DNA of 15,079 nucleotides, taken from NCBI GenBank assembly GCA_963169135.1, contig CAUJEQ010000013.1, forward strand, positions 1 through 15,079, read 5' to 3'. The notes below the pieces were generated by a model, which was given only the letters and a program-made list of their open reading frames with translations, was not told the origin of the DNA and did not search any database. Positions 6,121 through 11,260 of this stretch are shown here, piece after piece. This stretch comes from Chloroflexota bacterium. GTDB taxonomy: Bacteria; Chloroflexota; Dehalococcoidia; Tepidiformales; Tepidiformaceae. Every line of letters begins with the position of its first letter. Positions within the stretch are counted from its first letter, which is position 1. The translations under genes and the position numbers were made by a program.

Positions 6121-6250
6121 CCAGACTGCCGACGGGGTTAGCTGACGGGCTCGGGCGGAAGGCGCCCTATGGGCTGCACTGGAGATGGCAGCCAAATTCG
6201 CCCCGAAACTGGTTCCCCCGTTGCGCCCCAGCGGGCGCACTAGGCAGATG
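6121..6250 (-). promoter_or_regulatory. Cyclic di-AMP riboswitch (ydaO/yuaA class)
   Basis: The minus strand carries the conserved blocks of the ydaO/yuaA aptamer in order. P1 5' strand CTGCC (6247-6243) leads into a GCGCCC-GCTG-GGGCGC hairpin (6238-6223). The block CGGGGGAACC (6220-6211) and then GGGGCGAAT (6204-6196) correspond to the conserved GGGGACCCA and GGGUGAAU elements. A GGGCG-CGCCC hairpin (6167-6153) is followed by GAGCCCGTCAGCTAACCCCG (6152-6133), matching the highly conserved GAGCCCGACAGCUAACCYCG element. P1 closes with GGCAG (6130-6126). Known members bind c-di-AMP and switch genes off, mostly potassium-transport, osmolyte and cell-wall hydrolase genes. Here the only downstream gene is a zinc-ribbon protein. 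Confidence 0.87.
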
Positions 6251-6302
6251 TTGCACTGTTAACCGAGCGCTGTGAAGGACGCGAACGGCCTTCGACTAAC
6301 GG

Positions 6303-6332
6303 AACCTATCAATTTCGTATACGGGGTGTCAA
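6303..6332 (-). promoter_or_regulatory. Predicted sigma-70-type promoter for the riboswitch transcript
   Basis: A consensus -35 TTGACA (6332-6327) is separated by 18 nt from a weak -10 TAGGTT (6308-6303), which places the transcript start near 6296, about 45 nt before the aptamer. The -35 box sits within a small palindrome, GGGGT-(4 nt)-ACCCC (6323-6336), which could be an operator. Confidence 0.5.
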
Positions 6333-6398
6333 CCCCTGATTGGGAATTTCGTCACAAATTTACCGCTGAGTTGGCATAAATGCTCGACGTAATGGGGG

Positions 6399-6713
6399 TT
6401 ATCCCCGATCCGGCGTGGCCGCAACGGGAACTATGGCGGTCTCGACCAGTCGTGGCGGGCGACGGCGCCAGGCCCATATGCACGCGGTGGTGGTAGCTGC
6501 GCCGGCGACGCCGAAGATATTGGCAACAATCCCAACAATATCGCCACGAACGGCGAAGTAGACGAGCCAGCACGAAAGGCCGGTGACCATGATGACCCAG
6601 GCAGGCAGCGAATAGCCCTGGACATCGCGGGTCTTGAGGATCCGAGAGATGTTGGGGATCCAGAATACCTGGGTGAGGATCACGGCTGCCCAGCCGACAA
6701 GCTCGATGGACAA
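6399..6713 (-). CDS. SemiSWEET/PQ-loop family small membrane protein
   Basis: The product has three predicted membrane helices (about 5-23, 37-55 and 58-83), the layout of one triple-helix bundle of SWEET/PQ-loop proteins. Bacterial members (SemiSWEETs, about 85-105 residues) work as homodimeric sugar carriers. The signature motif region reads WIPNISRILKTRDVQGYSLP (18-37), so the usual PQ is PN, and the SLP turn before helix 2 is conserved. The C-terminal tail (90-104) is unconserved. TTG at 6713 is preferred because GAGGAG lies 10 nt before it and the helix follows directly (SIELVGW), giving 104 residues. An in-frame GTG at 6758 would give 119 but has no ribosome site. It begins 56 nt after the third acetyltransferase with no terminator between, so it may be in the same transcript. 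The transported substrate is unknown. Confidence 0.8.
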   Translation of the reverse strand: MSIELVGWAAVILTQVFWIPNISRILKTRDVQGYSLPAWVIMVTGLSCWLVYFAVRGDIVGIVANIFGVAGAATTTACIWAWRRRPPRLVETAIVPVAATPDRG

Positions 6714-6769
6714 CCCGTTTCGACTCCTCGATGGCGTGCCAACAGTGTAGGGCTTCACGCATCTACGGC

Positions 6770-7318
6770 CTATGGGCGATGGTCCAGTCGAAGCTCGCCT
6801 TCGAGGAGCGACATGACGAGCACATCCTGGTAGCGGCCGTACTTGTAGAGGGCCTGGCGACGGCAGCCTTCGAGGACGAATCCCACCTTTTCGTAGACGT
6901 GACGAGCGCGCTCATTGTTGGCGTAGACCTCGAGCTCGATGCGGTGGAGGTTCATCATTGCGAAGCCGAAGTGGCAGGCGGTGCGCATGGTGTCGGTCCC
7001 GTAGCCGCCGTCCCAGAAGGACTTGTCGCCGATGGCAATCCCGAGGGAGGCGCAGCGGCATTCTGGCCTGATGTTGATCAGATCGACTCCGCCGATGAGG
7101 CGGCTTTCGGCGAGGGTCTCGACGGCGAAGCCGGCGTGAGCGTAGCCAGGAGAGGAAACGCTCTCGACGAACTCCCGTTCCGACTTCATCGAGAGGGGGT
7201 AGCGCATGGCCAGGTGTTCGGTGACCTCAGGGTCGTTGAACCACTGGTAGAGGAGCGGCGCGTCTTCGGGTTCGCGGGCGCGGAGGCGGATGAGGGTGCC
7301 TTCGAAGATGCTCGTCAC
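6770..7318 (-). CDS. GNAT N-acetyltransferase, RimJ/RimL type (third of three tandem copies)
   Basis: The 182-residue protein is a single GNAT domain of the RimJ/RimL (Acetyltransf_3) type, expected to move an acetyl group from acetyl-CoA to an N-terminal amine or small amine. It shows the N-terminal strand LIRLRAREPED (9-19), WFNDPEV, the acetyl-CoA loop GIAIGDKSFWDGGYGTDTM (93-111), MMNLHRIELEVYANN and the C-terminal ARHVYEKVGFVLEG (138-151). The loop GGYGTD stands for the usual R/Q-x-x-G-x-G/A. The start is GTG at 7318, overlapping the preceding copy's stop by 4 nt. It is closely similar to both upstream copies, so this is a paralog array. Substrate is not predictable. Confidence 0.9.
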   Translation of the reverse strand: MTSIFEGTLIRLRAREPEDAPLLYQWFNDPEVTEHLAMRYPLSMKSEREFVESVSSPGYAHAGFAVETLAESRLIGGVDLINIRPECRCASLGIAIGDKSFWDGGYGTDTMRTACHFGFAMMNLHRIELEVYANNERARHVYEKVGFVLEGCRRQALYKYGRYQDVLVMSLLEGELRLDHRP

Positions 7319-7869
7319 AGTGGGTCCTCCTGGAATTCGTTGCGCAAAATGCTCATCACGACAGTGTCGCGGTAGGCTCCGGAGATGAATCGGTGATCAC
7401 GGAGAAGGCCCTCCTCCACGAAACCGACCGTTCGATAGACATGGCGGGCACGGGCGTTCGTCGCGTCGACGGTCAACTCGATGCGGTGGAGATTCATCAT
7501 GGTGAATCCGAAACGGCTGAGGGTGCGCATCGTGTCGGTGCCGTAGCCACGGTCGCGGTATCCGGTGTGGCCGATAGCGATCCCGACGTTCCCGCAGCGG
7601 TTCTCGGCGCCCGGAACGCGCAACTCGCAGTTGCCGATGAGGACACCGTCTCCAAGTGTCTCCACGGAGAACATCGCGCGTTCATGGCGAAGCGCCGGTT
7701 CACTGTCCAACATGCTGCGCTCGGCGAGATGGGAAACGGGGTAGCGGATGGCGAGGAACTCGGTGACGGCGTAGTCATTGAACCAGACGTGAAACGCCGC
7801 TTCATCTTGCGGCTCGCGGGCCCGCAAACGAACCAGGCGTCCTTCCATGGAGCTCCGGGTGGGAATCAT
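7315..7869 (-). CDS. GNAT N-acetyltransferase, RimJ/RimL type (second of three tandem copies)
   Basis: The 184-residue GNAT-domain protein has the same pattern as its neighbours: LVRLRAREPQDEAAFHVWFND (12-32), the acetyl-CoA loop GIAIGHTGYRDRGYGTDTM (96-114), in which RGYGTD keeps the Arg of the R/Q-x-x-G-x-G motif, MMNLHRIELTVDATN, and ARHVYRTVGFVEEG (141-154). ATG at 7869 overlaps the first copy's stop by 4 nt and is preceded by GGGGAG, so translation is coupled. Its first eight residues and its acceptor-side loop (45-65) differ most from the other two copies, which suggests a different acceptor substrate. Confidence 0.9.
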   Translation of the reverse strand: MIPTRSSMEGRLVRLRAREPQDEAAFHVWFNDYAVTEFLAIRYPVSHLAERSMLDSEPALRHERAMFSVETLGDGVLIGNCELRVPGAENRCGNVGIAIGHTGYRDRGYGTDTMRTLSRFGFTMMNLHRIELTVDATNARARHVYRTVGFVEEGLLRDHRFISGAYRDTVVMSILRNEFQEDPL

Positions 7870-8396
7870 CGGAGTTCTCCCCGGAGGAGGCCCATGACGA
7901 GGATGTCGTAGTACTTCCCGAAGCGGAACATGGCATCGCGGCAGACCGCTTCGCGGTGGAAGCCAACCTTTTCGTAGACGTGGATGGCGCGCTCATTCCA
8001 GGCGAGTACGTGGAGATCGATGCGATGGAGGTTCATCGTCTCGAAGCCGAAGCGGCAGACGACCCGCATGGCATCGGTGCCATAGCCGCCCTCCCAGCAG
8101 GTCTTGTCCCCGATCTGGATGCCCAGGCTGGCACCGCGGTTCTCAGGGCTCGCGCCGAAGAGGCCGCAGTCGCCGATGAGGAGGCCGTCTTCCTTGCGGA
8201 CGATGGCGAACAGGGCGGAAGCGAAGGAAGGGGCGGGAAGGAGCCGCTCTGTCACGTCCTTGCGCGAGAAGGGGTACTGGCGGCCAAGGAACTGGCGGAC
8301 CTCCGGGTCGTTCAACCAGGTGAAGGCGCGGTCGACGTCCTCGGGCTCGTGAGCGCGAAGGCGGATGAGTTCGCCCTCGAAGGGGCCGGGTGCCAT
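7866..8396 (-). CDS. GNAT N-acetyltransferase, RimJ/RimL type (first of three tandem copies)
   Basis: The 176-residue GNAT protein has LIRLRAHEPEDVDRAFTWLN (10-29), the loop GIQIGDKTCWEGGYGTDAM (92-110), TMNLHRIDLHVLAWNERAIH (120-139) and VYEKVGFHREAVCRD. ATG at 8396 is chosen for the strong AGGAGGAG before it. The frame is open much further upstream to 8819, but that stretch overlaps a hairpin and the PPase-like gene and is not protein-like. This copy leads the three-gene array. The 259-nt region before it holds a terminator-like hairpin and a CRP-type palindrome that could regulate the array. Confidence 0.9.
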   Translation of the reverse strand: MAPGPFEGELIRLRAHEPEDVDRAFTWLNDPEVRQFLGRQYPFSRKDVTERLLPAPSFASALFAIVRKEDGLLIGDCGLFGASPENRGASLGIQIGDKTCWEGGYGTDAMRVVCRFGFETMNLHRIDLHVLAWNERAIHVYEKVGFHREAVCRDAMFRFGKYYDILVMGLLRGELR

Positions 8397-8423
8397 GAGT
8401 CTCCTCCTGTGGCGGCAACGCGA

Positions 8424-8447
8424 AAGGCCCACCGGTGGGTGGGCCTT
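8424..8447 (-). terminator. Hairpin between the PPase-like gene and the acetyltransferase array
   Basis: AAGGCCCACC (8424-8433) and GGTGGGCCTT (8438-8447) form a perfect 10-bp stem with loop GGTG; TTTCGCG follows on the minus strand. It is about 210 nt after the PPase-like stop and 28 nt before the first GNAT start. It may terminate upstream transcription or act as a leader attenuator. The rest of this gap (8448-8632) shows no gene. Confidence 0.55.
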
Positions 8448-8632
8448 CAGCGATGCAGCGGGTCGGTGTTTGCTACGTTCTTGAAAGCCCCCGGCCGTCG
8501 CCAGCGCAACCGGTATTGGCCGCGGGGATGGCGGCAAACATCGGGTGGCTGGCAAGGACGCGGTGGTTCCGAGGCATCGTTCGGGGAGCCTAGCGGATAA
8601 GGGTGGCGGCCACAATCGGTCTTCCAATGGAA

Positions 8633-8650
8633 GTGTGAACCCGATCACAC
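8633..8650. promoter_or_regulatory. Perfect CRP-type palindrome
   Basis: GTGTGA-N6-TCACAC matches exactly the CRP half-sites TGTGA-N6-TCACA. It lies 5 nt after the stop of the PPase-like gene and 237 nt before the first acetyltransferase start. It could bind a CRP/FNR-family regulator for the acetyltransferase transcript. As RNA it could also fold into a short 6-bp hairpin. Confidence 0.45.
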
Positions 8651-8655
8651 AAGGG

Positions 8656-11073
8656 TCACGCGACAAAGACCGGGGCGAACGCCAGCGCGACGGCAGCCAC
8701 CAGCTTCGCCACGGCCACGAGCGCCGGCGCCGCGGCATCGTGGAAGGTTGCACCGACGGTATCACCGACTGCGGCGGCAGCGCGGACAGCCGGGTCGGGG
8801 GTGACCGGTGGGTCACCATCGGCAGGCACCGAGACAGAGGCGAGAACAGTGCCAGCGCCCGACCAGGCGGCGCCGGCGGCCTCGAGGAACGAGGCGATCA
8901 GGACGCCTCCGATGCCGGCGGAGAGCAGGAGGCCGGCGACGGTGAGCCAGCCCTGGTTGCCATCGCCGCCGAACCCGTACCGGGCGGCGACACCGGCAAC
9001 GAGCGGGACAACGGCGGCGTAGGCGACGACCGGGAACAGGCCACGCACCGCCGAGCGGGCCGCAGCGGCGGCGACTGGTTCGCCGGGCCTGAGGTCTCCA
9101 ACAGCATCCGTTTGCCGGCGGTCGAGCGCATCGATGAGGCGGCCGGCGGAGCGGCCGGCGCTGCGGATGACGGCAGCCGCTGCCAGGAGCGCCAGCGTAA
9201 GGCCGATGAACCCGGCAGCGAGCACTTCGGGCCGGGAGAAGCTCAGCGGAAGGGGCCGGGGAAGCGCGAGGGGCGATGGTTCAATCGATGAGCCGTGGCG
9301 GGGCGTCAGGTCGTCGCGGTCCACCAGTGCAGCGGTGAGTCCCTCGGCCTCGCTGCGATTCGCCACCGCCAGGCGCGAGACATGCCACGCCCCGAAGCGG
9401 GAGTCGTCCGCAACCGACTCGCGCAACTCTTCGAGGCTGGCGACAGCTCTGGCAACGGCGTGGGCAGCGGCAAACTTCACGTCTTCGCCAGGCTGCAAGA
9501 GATCCAGGTCCTGCGCGAGGGCCGTGTAGTGTTCGGGGTCATCAACCGCAACAGAGGCAATGTTGGCGCGGATGACTTCGCCGAAAGCCAGGATGGCAAG
9601 CACTACCGTCATGCCGGCAGCGGCCAGGCTGTAGGCACCGGACAGTTGGGCGGCCGGCCGGGCGCTTGCTGCAAGCTTCGCAAACGCCTCGGCAGCCTCC
9701 ACGTCAGCCTCCGGTTCCACCCCGGCAGCACCGCTGGCCGCACTGGCGCTGGCAGCGGCGACAGCGGAGAACGCGGGCACGGTGGCGATGAATGGCCCGG
9801 GCAGCAGGAGGCCTGCAGTTGCGACGGCGATACCGAACAGCCCGGCAGTCGTGCCGCTCACGTATTGGACGTCGGCCTGGTAACCGAGCGCGAATGCTGC
9901 GACCAGGAGCGCGGCGACGGTTACCGCGGTTATCGCCGTCGCCTCGAAGCCGGCGGCCAGGCCGGTGATGACGTTCGAGGCGGGGCCGGAGCGGCTGGCA
10001 CGGGCGACGCGGCCGGAGGCGCTGGACGGGCCAAGGCGCGAGAACCGGTGAAGGAGCGTCAACGCCGGAGCGGCGGCGATACCCGCGAGACCACAGAGGA
10101 AGAACCAGTACCAGGCATCGCCGAGCATGGCCCAGGTAACGGCGGCGAAGCCCGCTGCACCAAAGACCAGGGTGACGGCCGTCGCCCGGACAAGGAGCGG
10201 ACCGGGCGCGGAAGCCCGGATGGCGAGTACCTGCGCTGAGAGGGCACCGGCGAGGACCGCGAACACGGCAACGGCGCCGAGTACAAGCGGCAGGAGCATC
10301 CACTCGATCTCACCAGTGACGGCCGCGAGCGAGACGCCCAGGAGCATCGCAGCGACGGCCTGCAAGGCCGTGGATTCGGACAGGTCGGCGATGCTTCCTC
10401 CGGAGGCTGCCTGGCTGCCCGCCGTGGCAGTCACGGCCGCGGATTCGGCGGAGCCGGAACCGGCGGTCAGCTCGGCCGCGAGCGAAGTGGCGTTGGCGAA
10501 GATGCCTCCGGAGACGCGCGTGACCAGGGCGACGGTGCTTGCGCCAAGGGCGAATGCGACCAGGAGGTAGGGCGCATGGGAGGGGGAGTAGCCGAGGAAG
10601 CGAGTGGTGATGGCAAAGGCGCCGGCGAGGCCGGCGAGGTTGAGACCGGCAGCCAGAAGACCCGGGACGACAGCCGAGCCGAGAGCGGCACCAACAGCGG
10701 ATGGGGCCGAGCTGGAGGCCGCGGCGGCGACCCGCGAAACGGCGGCACCAGCCAGGCCGACGCCCACGTAGGCCGCGAGGGCCGAGGAGATGGCGCCGGC
10801 GAGGACAGTCGCGGCAGCGATGGACCCGGCTTGCGCCGAGTCCTCGTAGTACCAGGCGACCGCGCCTGCAGCCGTGGCAGCCACCAGGCCGAACGCTCCA
10901 GTGGCCCCGAGCTGGCGGCGCGCGAGGGCGCCCAGACCTTGCTGGACGGCCCCACCGAAGGCCTGGCCGCGTTCGGAGACCTGGTCGCGGCGGAGTGTAT
11001 CGAGGATGAACCAGAGTGCGAACAGAACGGCAGCGGCGACCGAGAGCGGGATCATGACCTGTGCGAGCAGCAT
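8656..11073 (-). CDS. Degenerate membrane pyrophosphatase paralog, probably catalytically inactive
   Basis: The 805-residue, very hydrophobic protein aligns along its length with the neighbouring hppA product: AGAISSALAAYVGVGLAGAA, ALGASTVALVTRVSGGIF, ADLSESTALQAVAAM, a carboxy end VGDTVGATFHDAAAPAL, and VFVA. The pyrophosphate/Mg site is gone. DVGADLVGKVE becomes SLAAELTAGSG (197-207). The DNVGDNVGD aspartates fall on T215, G219 and A223. DAYGPVADN becomes PAFSAVAAA (433-441). GDPFKD becomes GATFHD. Only D771 and D779 of the C-terminal motif remain. An insert of about 100 residues (about 505-612) replaces a 13-residue extracytoplasmic loop. ATG at 11073 is preferred for GGAGGA 10 nt upstream. 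The frame is open to 11463, but that part overlaps hppA and its terminator. It may be an accessory subunit or a new membrane function; hydrolysis is unlikely. Confidence 0.85.
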   Translation of the reverse strand: MLLAQVMIPLSVAAAVLFALWFILDTLRRDQVSERGQAFGGAVQQGLGALARRQLGATGAFGLVAATAAGAVAWYYEDSAQAGSIAAATVLAGAISSALAAYVGVGLAGAAVSRVAAAASSSAPSAVGAALGSAVVPGLLAAGLNLAGLAGAFAITTRFLGYSPSHAPYLLVAFALGASTVALVTRVSGGIFANATSLAAELTAGSGSAESAAVTATAGSQAASGGSIADLSESTALQAVAAMLLGVSLAAVTGEIEWMLLPLVLGAVAVFAVLAGALSAQVLAIRASAPGPLLVRATAVTLVFGAAGFAAVTWAMLGDAWYWFFLCGLAGIAAAPALTLLHRFSRLGPSSASGRVARASRSGPASNVITGLAAGFEATAITAVTVAALLVAAFALGYQADVQYVSGTTAGLFGIAVATAGLLLPGPFIATVPAFSAVAAASASAASGAAGVEPEADVEAAEAFAKLAASARPAAQLSGAYSLAAAGMTVVLAILAFGEVIRANIASVAVDDPEHYTALAQDLDLLQPGEDVKFAAAHAVARAVASLEELRESVADDSRFGAWHVSRLAVANRSEAEGLTAALVDRDDLTPRHGSSIEPSPLALPRPLPLSFSRPEVLAAGFIGLTLALLAAAAVIRSAGRSAGRLIDALDRRQTDAVGDLRPGEPVAAAAARSAVRGLFPVVAYAAVVPLVAGVAARYGFGGDGNQGWLTVAGLLLSAGIGGVLIASFLEAAGAAWSGAGTVLASVSVPADGDPPVTPDPAVRAAAAVGDTVGATFHDAAAPALVAVAKLVAAVALAFAPVFVA

Positions 11074-11135
11074 GGGCGGCTGATCCTCCAACTTCTCATT
11101 TCGGCCCGGGAGCCCACGGAGTCGCGGGCAGCGCC

Positions 11136-11159
11136 GCCTGTCGGGCTGGTGAAACAGGC
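11136..11159. repeat. Inverted repeat upstream of the PPase-like gene
   Basis: GCCTGT (11136-11141) and ACAGGC (11154-11159) form an inverted repeat with a 12-nt spacer in the 187-nt gap between hppA and its paralog. It is a possible operator or leader hairpin. A TACACT element upstream on the minus strand could be a -10 box, but no good -35 matches it. Confidence 0.3.
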
Positions 11160-11212
11160 AGGGGCGGAGTGTAGCAATGAGGAGACGAGGGAAGGAAGCG
11201 GGCCAATGCAAA

Positions 11213-11236
11213 GGGCCCCGGTTCACACCGGGGCCC
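11213..11236 (-). terminator. Intrinsic terminator of hppA
   Basis: GGGCCCCGGT (11213-11222) pairs perfectly with ACCGGGGCCC (11227-11236) across a 4-nt loop. TTTGCATT follows on the minus strand. It begins 24 nt after the hppA stop and separates hppA from its paralog, which therefore probably has its own promoter or depends on read-through. Confidence 0.75.
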
Positions 11237-11260
11237 CAGGCCTGGAAAGAGGATGAGGAC

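Noticed and set aside
8397..8632. Possible T-box leader upstream of the acetyltransferase array
   Set aside because: The minus strand contains GGAACCACCGCG, which looks somewhat like the T-box TGGNACCGCG, but the UGGN bulge is disrupted, no specifier stem is evident, and the downstream genes are not amino-acid or tRNA-synthetase genes.
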